Assembly: GCF_900100165.1 (NCBI RefSeq)
Contig: NZ_FNEO01000001.1
Coordinates: forward strand, 1,860,001-1,924,000
Source of the DNA: Flavobacterium glycines
GTDB lineage: Bacteria > Bacteroidota > Bacteroidia > Flavobacteriales > Flavobacteriaceae
Direction: 5' to 3'
DNA: 64,000 nt
The first letter of the stretch is position 1. Each line of letters starts with the position of its first letter. Below are positions 16,386-23,640 of the stretch, one piece after another. A program made the position numbers and the translations under genes. The notes below the pieces were generated by a model that saw only the letters and a program-made list of their open reading frames with translations, did not search any database and was not told where the DNA came from.

Positions 16386-17012
16386 TTATCGGATAACTAA
16401 ACTTTGTGATTTTAAATAATCAACCGTAAATTTTCCTTCGTTAAAAAGTAAATCAAGAATACTTAAATTATTGATAAAACCATATTTGTCATCAAAAACC
16501 TGAGGGTAGGATTCAAAAACGGAAGGGTCTTTTTTACCGTTAACTAAAAAGCGGTAATCTTTAAAAGAGTTTGAATCTACTTCATGAAAGTATTCTTCGG
16601 TAGTTGTAAAATTAAATTTGGTACGCATGCATTTAGAAATAATTTCTAAAGCTTCGAAGTTTAAATCCATTAAAAAAGTATGTTTCTTTTCGAAAAAAGG
16701 AACAAAATCATCTTCAAAGTATTCGAAAAAAGGAGAGCTTCTGTAAGCTGCTTCTAAGGATTTAAAATGTTGTTTTTGCCAGTCAAAGTCGTTTTCTATC
16801 TGGATGTCTTTGGTTTTTTGATGACTGGTTTTAGAATGTTTTATTGGAATATTCAAAAGCTGAATTCCATTTGGACTATAAATATAGGTACGGTTTCTGT
16901 TCGTTTGTTTTTGGAAATTATCTTCCGTTTCAAATACAATTTCATCTGCTTGCATCATAGCAACAAAATGACTGATAGAGGGGAAATAGGAAGGATGTAA
17001 TAGGGTTTTCAT
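16386..17012 (-). CDS. WbqC family protein
   Basis: 208 aa, full family length. The WbqC family (PF08889) is associated with O-antigen or surface-glycan biosynthesis, with no settled reaction. Typical features here: HPSYFPSISHFVAMMQADEI at the start, NRTYIYSPNGIQLLNIPIKH, and KQHFKSLEAAYRSSPFFEYF. No signal peptide or membrane segment. It follows lepB by 66 bp, with a long perfect hairpin in that gap 16 nt before its ATG. Confidence 0.88.
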   Translation of the reverse strand: MKTLLHPSYFPSISHFVAMMQADEIVFETEDNFQKQTNRNRTYIYSPNGIQLLNIPIKHSKTSHQKTKDIQIENDFDWQKQHFKSLEAAYRSSPFFEYFEDDFVPFFEKKHTFLMDLNFEALEIISKCMRTKFNFTTTEEYFHEVDSNSFKDYRFLVNGKKDPSVFESYPQVFDDKYGFINNLSILDLLFNEGKFTVDYLKSQSLVIR

Positions 17013-17028
17013 ATACTTATTATATCAG

Positions 17029-17070
17029 TTTAGGTCTAAAGTTGATTTGAAAATCAACTTTAGACCTAAA
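17029..17070 (-). terminator. Long perfect hairpin between lepB and wbqC
   Basis: TTTAGGTCTAAAGTTGATTT (17029-17048) and its exact reverse complement (17051-17070) are separated by only 2 nt. There is no proper T tract on the minus strand, so as a terminator it would be atypical. It could instead stabilise the lepB mRNA end or shield the wbqC start. Confidence 0.6.
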
Positions 17071-17078
17071 ACTTTAAA

Positions 17079-18779
17079 CTAGATATTGTTTTTTGCTTTT
17101 CTTTTTTTCCAAAAATACTCTCCAACAAAGAAAGCTGCCAAGAGGATTAGGAATATTTTGAAATGTGATTGTGGTTGACCTTCGCCACTTACAGTAGTGA
17201 AAACTCTGTCCCAACGCACTTTATTTAATCCTTTTCCATTAGGGTCTAAGCTTAACCAAATGAAAACAGGTTTTCCTACAATATGGTCTTCTGGTACATA
17301 ACCCCAGTAGCGACTGTCTTCTGAGTGGTGGCGATTGTCACCCATCATCCAGTAGTAATTTTGTTTGAAAGTATAGTTGTTTGTTTTTTTACCATTGATA
17401 AAAATATCACTACCCTTGATTTTCAAATTGTTTTTTTCATATACAGTGATTATTCTGCTATATAATGGTAATGTATTAAAATTTAATGTAACTGATTTCC
17501 CTTGTTGAGGAATGTATATTGGACCATATTCATCCATATTCCATATTCCATTGTGAGGAAAAATAGAAAGATTCCCTTTTTGTTTATCTATAAATCTAAC
17601 AATTGAATCAATGGTAGGGTTTTTTCTTAATTCTTCTGCTGACTTTAAAGTTAAATTAGCATTTGTTTTAGCAAGATATTGTTCTTGTATATATAACCCA
17701 GTTTTTTCAATAACGCTAGTTGGAATTCCATTAAAACCTGTTTGTATTGTATATGTGCCATCTTGATTTTGATCACCATAAGTGATATAAGGCTTGATAG
17801 CTTCTAATTGAGTATCATTATTCGGTTTGATTATGTACGTTCTTGCAAATTCAGTAGAACCTGCTGCTTTTAATAATTCATTTGACACACCTTTTGCTGA
17901 GTAAATAGTGTGTTCATATTGCGGTTTTGCTCTTTCTGGTAAGATTAATTTTTTTCCGTTGATGTAAACAAAGCCGTCTTTTATGGATAAACTATCTCCA
18001 GGGATACCTACACATCTTTTAACGTAATTAGATTCTTTGTCAATAGGTTTTATCACGCCAGGTCGGCCTTTTGCTTCAAAAAAGTAATGTACGGTATCTG
18101 CAGGCCAGTTAAAGACCACGATGTCAGTGCGTTTTATTTTGTCTTCAATTCCCGGTAATCTTAAATAAGGTAGTTGTGGCCAACTTAAATAGGATTTTCT
18201 TTTAAGCATCGGAATTGAGTCGTGAACCATTGGCAAAGCTACCGTTGTCATAGGAACTCTGGCTCCGTAATTTACCTTGCTTACAAAAAGAAAATCACCA
18301 ATAAGTAATGATTTTTCCAATGAAGAAGTTGGAATCGTATAAGGTTGTACAAAATAAGTGTGTACAAAAGTGGCTACGATTATTGCAAATAATAAAGAAC
18401 TTACGGTATCAGCAGTTTTGTTTTTTGGATGTAAGCTTCTTTCTTTATTATACTCTAATTTTTGGGTGTAATTGATGTAGGAGATATACAATCCACATGT
18501 GAAAATTCCCAGAATGGTATCTAATTGACTGCGTTTTCCAAAAGTTCTTAAGGTTTCCACCCAAATAACAGGAAACATAATCAGGTTGATAATTGGGATA
18601 AAAAGCAACAAGGTCCACCAAGTAGGGCGACTAATGATTTTCATCAGCACAATGGCATTATATACCGGTATTGCGGCTTCCCATTTTTTTCTTCCAGCTG
18701 CTTCGTATAGTTTCCAAGTTCCTAAAAAATGAACAACTTGAATAATAAGAAAGAATACAAACCATTGATATAGTGTCAT
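17079..18779 (-). CDS. lepB: Signal peptidase I
   Basis: Cleaves Sec signal peptides on the periplasmic face. 566 aa, much longer than E. coli LepB. Residues 1-120 form an extra membrane domain with AAGRKKWEAAIPVYN, resembling DUF5684. The protease domain follows: IPTSSLEKSL with the nucleophile at Ser153 (box B, SSL instead of SM), KRCVGIPGDSLSI with the general-base Lys, and MMGDNRHHSEDSRYWGYVP (box E). About 180 residues are inserted between the Lys box and box E. A C-terminal membrane helix ends in KKRKAKNNI. Part of the parA-parB-DUF5683-dapB-lepB run. Confidence 0.95.
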   Translation of the reverse strand: MTLYQWFVFFLIIQVVHFLGTWKLYEAAGRKKWEAAIPVYNAIVLMKIISRPTWWTLLLFIPIINLIMFPVIWVETLRTFGKRSQLDTILGIFTCGLYISYINYTQKLEYNKERSLHPKNKTADTVSSLLFAIIVATFVHTYFVQPYTIPTSSLEKSLLIGDFLFVSKVNYGARVPMTTVALPMVHDSIPMLKRKSYLSWPQLPYLRLPGIEDKIKRTDIVVFNWPADTVHYFFEAKGRPGVIKPIDKESNYVKRCVGIPGDSLSIKDGFVYINGKKLILPERAKPQYEHTIYSAKGVSNELLKAAGSTEFARTYIIKPNNDTQLEAIKPYITYGDQNQDGTYTIQTGFNGIPTSVIEKTGLYIQEQYLAKTNANLTLKSAEELRKNPTIDSIVRFIDKQKGNLSIFPHNGIWNMDEYGPIYIPQQGKSVTLNFNTLPLYSRIITVYEKNNLKIKGSDIFINGKKTNNYTFKQNYYWMMGDNRHHSEDSRYWGYVPEDHIVGKPVFIWLSLDPNGKGLNKVRWDRVFTTVSGEGQPQSHFKIFLILLAAFFVGEYFWKKRKAKNNI

Positions 18780-18814
18780 AGTTCTTTTGGATTTAAGTTA
18801 ATTTTTGTTTGTGC

Positions 18815-19516
18815 TTATTGAATGTTCAGAACGTCTCTCATGCTGTAGATACCTTGTTTCCCTGCTAACCATTCGGCAGCAATTACGGCACCTAGCGCAA
18901 ATCCTTCACGGTTATGAGCGGTATGTTTGATTTCGATACTGTCAATACCTGAATCATAAGTCACAGTATGTGTGCCTGGTACTTCTCCGATACGAACGGC
19001 TTCAATGTGAATTTCTTTGTCTTTAGCTTCTTCAAGAGTCCATTTGGTGTATTCGCTGTTTTCAATTACTCCCTGAGCCAGTGAAATAGCAGTTCCGCTA
19101 GGGGCATCCAGTTTGTGAATATGGTGAATTTCTTCCATTGTTACTTTGTAACCTTCTATTTTGGCCATCATTTTAGCTAAATATTCGTTTAGACCAAAAA
19201 ATAAATTGACTCCTAAACTAAAGTTTGAACTTGAAATAAAACCTCCGTTTTTTTCTTTGCATAAAGCAATCATTTCATCATAACGATCCAGCCATCCTGT
19301 AGTTCCTGAAACTACCGGTACATTATTGTTAAAACTGGCTGAAATATTTTCAACAGCAGCCATAGGAACGCTAAAATCGATAGCTACATCGGCAGTTGAA
19401 AGTCCGTCAAAGGTGTTGAATTCATCTTTTTTCAAAACAATTTCGTGACCTCTTTCTAAAGCAATTCTTTCGATTACTTGTCCCATTTTTCCGTATCCTA
19501 AAAGCGCAATTTTCAT
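18815..19516 (-). CDS. dapB: 4-hydroxy-tetrahydrodipicolinate reductase
   Basis: NAD(P)H-dependent step of lysine and meso-diaminopimelate synthesis, feeding peptidoglycan. 233 aa, slightly short for the family but with both domains. N-terminal Rossmann motif ALLGYGKMGQVIERIA; SGTTGWLDRY; catalytic segment EEIHHIHKLDAPSGTAISLA containing the His pair and the Lys of HHxxKxDAPSGTA; C-terminal TAHNREGFALGAVIAAEWL. A strong hairpin separates it from the upstream DUF5683 gene; lepB starts 35 bp downstream, so dapB and lepB may share a transcript. Confidence 0.96.
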   Translation of the reverse strand: MKIALLGYGKMGQVIERIALERGHEIVLKKDEFNTFDGLSTADVAIDFSVPMAAVENISASFNNNVPVVSGTTGWLDRYDEMIALCKEKNGGFISSSNFSLGVNLFFGLNEYLAKMMAKIEGYKVTMEEIHHIHKLDAPSGTAISLAQGVIENSEYTKWTLEEAKDKEIHIEAVRIGEVPGTHTVTYDSGIDSIEIKHTAHNREGFALGAVIAAEWLAGKQGIYSMRDVLNIQ

Positions 19517-19536
19517 TTGTATTGTATTTTAAAATT

Positions 19537-19565
19537 AAAAGGGATTGATCGGAATCAATCCTTTT
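19537..19565 (-). terminator. Hairpin terminator between the DUF5683 gene and dapB
   Basis: On the minus strand AAAAGGATTGAT and ATCAATCCCTTTT pair almost perfectly around TCCG, with T residues at the 3' side. It would end the parA-parB-DUF5683 transcript. Confidence 0.7.
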
Positions 19566-19573
19566 GTGTTTGA

Positions 19574-20131
19574 TTAAAAGTTGTAATTCAGGCTTAGCCC
19601 TACATTTGTTTTTAAGTTAAGATCGTTTTGATACAGTGTAGGTTTTACTGATAGTCGGTCGTCAACATTAAATTGCATTAAAGCCGCATCAACATTAGCA
19701 TCAATAATGTTTAAAACATAAAAACCTATGACAAATAAAGAAGATAAATCACGATTACGCTGGTAAAATTTTTGTCCTGCAATTAATCGGCTGTTATCTA
19801 AATAAGAAAATTCATCATCCGTATATCCTTCCAATCTTCTTTTGTACGCATCTCTAAATTGATGGTATTTTTTATTGCTGTCTATATAAAAATAAAGACT
19901 GGTTCCAATGGCACCATAAACCAAAGGTATTTTCCAGTATCGCTTATTATAAGCCTGACCTAATCCGGGTAAAACAGCCGAATAAAATGCTGCTTTAGCA
20001 GGGGTTAAAGGGTCGATATCAATAGACTTTAAAGTGTCTTTAGCAACAACAGCCTGGGTTGATTTTTGTGCCAATGCTGCGGTGTTACTTAAGATGCTAA
20101 GAAATAGTGCTATGGAAATAATTTTGTTCAC
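19574..20131 (-). CDS. DUF5683 domain-containing protein
   Basis: 185 aa with an N-terminal signal peptide (MNKIISIALFLSILSNTAALA). The core PAKAAFYSAVLPGLGQAYNK followed by RYWKIPLVYGAIGTSLYFY is the mark of DUF5683, a Bacteroidota envelope family of unknown function. Two hydrophobic segments (about residues 65-85 and 132-150) suggest membrane insertion. It shares one base with the parB stop, so the three genes parA-parB-DUF5683 form one operon. Linkage to parAB is usual in flavobacteria, as I recall. Confidence 0.85.
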   Translation of the reverse strand: MNKIISIALFLSILSNTAALAQKSTQAVVAKDTLKSIDIDPLTPAKAAFYSAVLPGLGQAYNKRYWKIPLVYGAIGTSLYFYIDSNKKYHQFRDAYKRRLEGYTDDEFSYLDNSRLIAGQKFYQRNRDLSSLFVIGFYVLNIIDANVDAALMQFNVDDRLSVKPTLYQNDLNLKTNVGLSLNYNF

Positions 20132-21030
20132 TACCCCTTGATTAATTCAATAATTCTATTAAAATCTTCCTGAGATTGGAAAGGAATTGTAATTTTTCCT
20201 TTTCCATTATTGGCAACTTTAATATCTACAAGATTTCCAAAATAGGAATTAAAAATTCTTTTTTGGTTATCGTCGATATCAAAAGAAGCTGCCTTTGCCT
20301 TGGTAACTGGTTTTGGTTTTAAACTTTCATGGTAGTTTTTTACCAAAGTCTCCGTATCACGAACGGAAAGATTTTGACTTACAATTTTTTGATAAATATC
20401 AGTTTGTGCGTCTAAATCTTCAATGTTGATGATCGCTCTACCATGTCCCATGCTGATGAAACCATCACGAATTCCTGTTTGAATAATCGGATCCAGTTTT
20501 AACAGACGCAAATAATTAGCAATTGTAGAACGTTTTTTACCTACACGCTCACTCATTTGTTCCTGAGTCAGTTGGATTTCATCCATTAAACGTTGGTACG
20601 AAAGAGCTATCTCGATAGGATCTAAGTCATGACGTTGAATATTTTCAACCAATGCCATAACCAAAGATTCATTATCATTGGCAATTCGAATGTAAGCCGG
20701 AACGGTAGCAAGTCCCACTAATTTAGAAGCACGCAAACGACGCTCTCCCGAAATTAATTGGTATTTGTTAAAATCTAATTTTCTAACAGTAATCGGTTGA
20801 ATTACACCTAATTCCTTGATGGAAGTGGCTAATTCTTTTAAAGATTCTTCGTTAAAATTACTTCTAGGCTGAAAAGGATTTATTTCAATAGCTTCAATTT
20901 CAAGCTCAATAATGTTTCCAACAACCTTGTCAGCATTTTTGTCCTCAACCGATTTAATATCGTTTTCCGGGTCTTTTAATAATGCTGATAAACCTCTTCC
21001 TAAAGCCTGTTTTTTTATCGCTTTTGTCAT
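20131..21030 (-). CDS. parB: Chromosome partitioning protein ParB
   Basis: Binds parS sites and spreads as a CTP-dependent clamp, working with ParA in origin segregation. 299 aa. N-terminal start KKQALGRGLSALLKD, CTPase/ParB box INPFQPRSNFNEESLKELA, GERRLRASKLVGLATVPAYI, NIQRHDLDPIEIA, and the helix-turn-helix LTQEQMSERVGKKRSTIANY. A C-terminal dimerisation tail follows. The gene starts 6 bp after parA. I saw no copy of the canonical parS palindrome in this window, so its site lies elsewhere. Confidence 0.97.
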   Translation of the reverse strand: MTKAIKKQALGRGLSALLKDPENDIKSVEDKNADKVVGNIIELEIEAIEINPFQPRSNFNEESLKELATSIKELGVIQPITVRKLDFNKYQLISGERRLRASKLVGLATVPAYIRIANDNESLVMALVENIQRHDLDPIEIALSYQRLMDEIQLTQEQMSERVGKKRSTIANYLRLLKLDPIIQTGIRDGFISMGHGRAIINIEDLDAQTDIYQKIVSQNLSVRDTETLVKNYHESLKPKPVTKAKAASFDIDDNQKRIFNSYFGNLVDIKVANNGKGKITIPFQSQEDFNRIIELIKG

Positions 21031-21036
21031 AAAAAA

Positions 21037-21807
21037 TTATTGGATGTCGTTTTTCTTTATAATTTCCTGAGCAAGGTGTAAATAATTAGTAGCTCCTTTG
21101 CTGGTTGCATCATAATTAATGATACTTTCACCAAAACTAGGTGCCTCACTTAATTTTACATTTCGTTGAATAATAGTTTCAAAAACCATATCATTAAAAT
21201 GCTTTTGTACTTCCTCAACCACCTGATTAGATAAACGCAATCTGGAATCGTACATAGTTAACAATAAACCTTCGATGTCCAATTCAGGATTATGGATTTT
21301 TTGAATACTTTTTATGGTATTCAATAGTTTACCAAGTCCTTCCAAAGCAAAATATTCGCATTGGATAGGGATAACAACAGAATTAGCAGCCGTTAAAGCA
21401 TTTAATGTTAGTAGTCCCAAAGAAGGTGCACAGTCGATAATGATGTAGTCATATTCGTCTTTTACACTTTCCAGTGCTTTTTTAAGCATATATTCTCTGT
21501 TTTCCTTGTCTACCAATTCGATTTCGATAGCCACAAGGTCAATATGAGCCGGAATTACATCTACGTTTGGAGCTGAACATTTAACCACAGCTTCTTTTGG
21601 AGTATTGCTGTGTTCGAGAATTTGGTAGGTACCAATTTCTACACTTTCCACATCAATACCTAATCCCGAACTGGCATTGGCTTGAGGATCAGCATCTATT
21701 AATAATACTTTCTTTTCTAAAACACCCAGGGAAGCAGCAAGATTTACTGATGATGTAGTCTTTCCAACGCCTCCTTTTTGATTAGCAATCGCAATGATTT
21801 TGCCCAT
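21037..21807 (-). CDS. parA: Chromosome partitioning ATPase ParA
   Basis: Walker-type ATPase that drives ParB-parS segregation on the nucleoid. 256 aa. Deviant Walker A KGGVGKTTSSVNLAASLG near residues 11-28, switch DADPQANASSGLGI, Walker B YDYIIIDCAPSLGLLTLNAL, and the nucleoid-binding C-terminal half. The short length without an N-terminal helix-turn-helix marks it as the chromosomal Soj type. First gene of the operon. Confidence 0.97.
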   Translation of the reverse strand: MGKIIAIANQKGGVGKTTSSVNLAASLGVLEKKVLLIDADPQANASSGLGIDVESVEIGTYQILEHSNTPKEAVVKCSAPNVDVIPAHIDLVAIEIELVDKENREYMLKKALESVKDEYDYIIIDCAPSLGLLTLNALTAANSVVIPIQCEYFALEGLGKLLNTIKSIQKIHNPELDIEGLLLTMYDSRLRLSNQVVEEVQKHFNDMVFETIIQRNVKLSEAPSFGESIINYDATSKGATNYLHLAQEIIKKNDIQ

Positions 21808-21965
21808 TTATTTTCTATAATTTTGAACGGTAAAAATACAATTTATTATGGTTTCTGAAAATCTATTTTGTTAACATTTGTTAAAGCTTGATTTGTGGTG
21901 TTTTGAGGGGCTTTAGTATGGTTTTGAGTTGAAAATCATAAAATGTATTTTATTTTTGATAATTG

Positions 21966-21996
21966 TTTGCATAACTAAAAAAGAGTTGTATATTTG
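21966..21996 (+). promoter_or_regulatory. Bacteroidota-type promoter of tRNA-Pro
   Basis: TTTG at 21966-21969 (-33), a 19-bp spacer, and TATATTTG at 21989-21996 (-7). Both elements and spacing match the phylum consensus, 11 bp before the tRNA 5' end. Confidence 0.85.
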
Positions 21997-22007
21997 CAGC
22001 CGCGTTA

Positions 22008-22082
22008 CGGGGTGTAGCGTAGCCCGGTTATCGCGCCTGCTTTGGGAGCAGGAGGCCGCAGGTTCGAATCCTGCCACCCCGA
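22008..22082 (+). tRNA. tRNA-Pro (anticodon TGG)
   Basis: 75 nt. Acceptor CGGGGTG (22008-22014) pairs with CACCCCG (22075-22081), with discriminator A at 22082. Anticodon stem CCTGC/GCAGG holds the loop TTTGGGA with anticodon TGG at 22043-22045. T arm GCAGG-TTCGAAT-CCTGC is perfect. CCA is not encoded. Its 3' end is repeated at 22449. Confidence 0.96.
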
Positions 22083-22126
22083 CAGAAAACCTTCTTGTGA
22101 ACCAAGAAGGTTTTTTTTATTTCCAG
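22071..22126 (+). repeat. Direct repeat DR1: tRNA-Pro 3' end plus terminator
   Basis: 56 bp from the T-stem CTGCC through the terminator to ATTTCCAG. Repeated at 22449-22503 with a single T indel. Together with DR2 it frames the GIY-YIG gene, in the way attL and attR frame an element inserted at a tRNA 3' end. Confidence 0.9.
22088..22118 (+). terminator. Terminator of tRNA-Pro
   Basis: AACCTTCTTG and CAAGAAGGTT form a 10-bp stem around TGAAC, followed by a run of T (22111-22118). Confidence 0.9.
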
Positions 22127-22131
22127 AAATT

Positions 22132-22377
22132 ATGTTTTATGTTTATATTTTATATTCAAAATCAATTGACAAACATTATGTTGGTTATTCTTCTATGTCA
22201 TTAGAAGAAAGATTGCGTCGTCATTTGACTTCTCATAAAGGATTTACGGGAAGGACTAAAGATTGGGAAATCGTTTATTTTGAATCCTATGATGATAAAG
22301 GAAAAGCTATTTTGAGAGAACAGGAAATTAAAAAGTGGAAAAGTAAAACGAAGATTTTAGAATTAATTTCAAAATAA
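22132..22377 (+). CDS. GIY-YIG nuclease family protein (mini-element cargo)
   Basis: 81 aa, a stand-alone GIY-YIG domain of the UPF0213/YhbQ type. Residues 2-20 read FYVYILYSKSIDKHYVGYS, containing the two beta strands (YIL and YVG), then the catalytic Arg region LEERLRRHL, and the metal-binding Glu in LREQEIKKWKSK. The start at 22132 is preferred over the in-frame upstream one because the latter would run through the tRNA gene and terminator. It lies immediately after the tRNA terminator, and 72 bp of tRNA-like remnant plus a second copy of that terminator follow it. Family members are often dispersed near RNA genes in this phylum. Self-mobility is inferred, not shown. Confidence 0.9.
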   Translation: MFYVYILYSKSIDKHYVGYSSMSLEERLRRHLTSHKGFTGRTKDWEIVYFESYDDKGKAILREQEIKKWKSKTKILELISK

Positions 22378-22382
22378 TGGCA

Positions 22383-22462
22383 AGTTATCGCGTCCCGATT
22401 GGAAATCGGGAAGGCCGCAGGTTCGAATTTCCGTTTTCGGAATAAACTCTGCCACCCCGACA
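22383..22462 (+). pseudogene. Chimeric tRNA-like remnant
   Basis: Starts with GTTATCGCG as in the tRNA-Pro D arm. It continues with a foreign anticodon-type arm TCCCGA-TTGGAAA-TCGGGA (a 7-nt loop reading GGA), then AGGCCGCAGGTTCGAAT as in tRNA-Pro. Next comes a 20-nt insertion with the hairpin TTCCG-TTTT-CGGAA, and finally CTGCCACCCCGA. The 5' acceptor strand is absent, so it cannot fold as a tRNA. Confidence 0.75.
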
Positions 22463-22503
22463 GAAAACCTTCTTGTGAACCAAGAAGGTTTTTTTATTTC
22501 CAG
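22449..22503 (+). repeat. Direct repeat DR2: partial tRNA-Pro 3' end plus terminator
   Basis: 55 bp. The first 47 bp are identical to 22071-22117, and after one T indel the match continues through ATTTCCAG. It marks the distal edge of the 378-bp GIY-YIG unit. Confidence 0.9.
22466..22495 (+). terminator. Second copy of the tRNA-Pro terminator
   Basis: Same 10-bp stem AACCTTCTTG/CAAGAAGGTT with a run of seven T. It now follows the GIY-YIG gene. Confidence 0.9.
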
Positions 22504-22595
22504 CCATTTGTTGATTTTATAGTGATTGGTTTTTTTATCTATTTTAGGATAATAAAAACTGATTGTTAGTATTTATTTTTCCAATAATAAAAACT

Positions 22596-22603
22596 TACTT
22601 TTG
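22596..22603 (+). promoter_or_regulatory. -7 element TACTTTTG of trxB
   Basis: Matches TAnnTTTG, 31 bp before the chosen trxB ATG at 22635. It supports that start over the upstream in-frame ATG at 22563, which would precede this promoter. Confidence 0.5.
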
Positions 22604-22634
22604 TGCTGTTTTAAAAATCAAACCTTTAATTATT

Positions 22635-23582
22635 ATGTCAGATACAATCGAAAAAATAAAATGCCTTATTATAGGTTCTGGTCCTGCAGGTTATACGGCA
22701 GCAATTTATGCGGCCAGAGCTAATATGAATCCAGTATTATACCAAGGAATGCAACCGGGTGGTCAATTGACAACGACTAATGAAGTGGAAAATTTCCCTG
22801 GATATGTTGACGGAGTTACCGGACCTGAAATGATGGTGCAATTGCAACAACAGGCACAGCGTTTTGGTGCTGATGTTCGTGATGGATGGGCAACTAAAGT
22901 AGATTTTTCAGGAGATATTCATAAAGTTTGGATTAATGACAGCATTGAATTGCATTGTGAAACGGTAATTATTTCTACAGGTGCTTCGGCTAAATATTTA
23001 GGATTACCATCAGAGCAACATTATTTGCAAATGGGTGGAGGAGTATCGGCTTGTGCTGTTTGTGATGGATTTTTCTATAGAAATCAGGAAGTAGTGATTG
23101 TTGGAGCAGGAGATTCAGCTTGTGAAGAGGCGCATTATCTATCAAAACTTTGTAAAAAAGTAACCATGCTGGTAAGAAGTGATAAGTTTAGAGCTTCTAA
23201 AATCATGGAAGAGCGTGTGCGTAAAACCGAGAATATCGAGATTTTGATGAATCATGATACTGTTGAAGTTATTGGTGACGGACAGGTTGTTGAGGCTATC
23301 AAAGCAAAAAATAAAACAACAGGAGAAGTTTTTGATATTCCGGCAACAGGTTTCTTTGTGGCTATTGGTCATAAACCGAACACTGATATTTTCAAAGATT
23401 ACTTGACATTAGATGAAACAGGATATATTATCAACACACCGGGAACTTCTAAAACGAATGTAGCAGGGGTTTTTGTTGCCGGTGATGCTGCTGATCATGT
23501 TTACCGTCAGGCAATTACTGCTGCAGGTACTGGTTGTATGGCTGCTCTTGATGCCGAAAGATATTTGGCTGCTAAGGAGTAA
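22635..23582 (+). CDS. trxB: Thioredoxin-disulfide reductase
   Basis: Flavoenzyme passing NADPH electrons to thioredoxin. 315 aa from the ATG at 22635. FAD-binding IIGSGPAGYTAAIYAARA, redox-active Cys140-Ala-Val-Cys143 in SACAVCDGFFYR, NADPH-binding VIVGAGDSACEEAHYLSKL, and the C-terminal FAD motif GVFVAGDAADHVYRQAITAA. An earlier in-frame ATG at 22563 would add 24 residues containing no family sequence and lies before the -7 element, so it is rejected. The gene is alone, closed by a strong terminator. Confidence 0.97.
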   Translation: MSDTIEKIKCLIIGSGPAGYTAAIYAARANMNPVLYQGMQPGGQLTTTNEVENFPGYVDGVTGPEMMVQLQQQAQRFGADVRDGWATKVDFSGDIHKVWINDSIELHCETVIISTGASAKYLGLPSEQHYLQMGGGVSACAVCDGFFYRNQEVVIVGAGDSACEEAHYLSKLCKKVTMLVRSDKFRASKIMEERVRKTENIEILMNHDTVEVIGDGQVVEAIKAKNKTTGEVFDIPATGFFVAIGHKPNTDIFKDYLTLDETGYIINTPGTSKTNVAGVFVAGDAADHVYRQAITAAGTGCMAALDAERYLAAKE

Positions 23583-23601
23583 TTAACATATTTTAAATAC
23601 T

Positions 23602-23640
23602 AAAAAAGGCTGTTTCAGATTAGTGAAACAGCCTTTTTTT
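23602..23640. terminator. Bidirectional terminator between trxB and the GIN-domain gene
   Basis: AAGGCTGTTTCA and TGAAACAGCCTT form a 12-bp perfect stem around GATTAG, with A and T runs on either side. It serves both convergent genes. Confidence 0.92.

Noticed and set aside
20131..21807. parS or origin sequences near parAB
   Set aside because: No copy of the canonical parS palindrome and no cluster of DnaA-box-like sequences was seen near these genes.
21929..22204. 91-codon open frame over the tRNA-Pro gene
   Set aside because: Runs straight through the promoter, tRNA and terminator; it is a frame artefact.
22563..22634. Upstream extension of trxB by 24 codons
   Set aside because: Adds a hydrophobic stretch foreign to TrxB and begins before the -7 element. 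The ATG at 22635 gives the usual family N-terminus.
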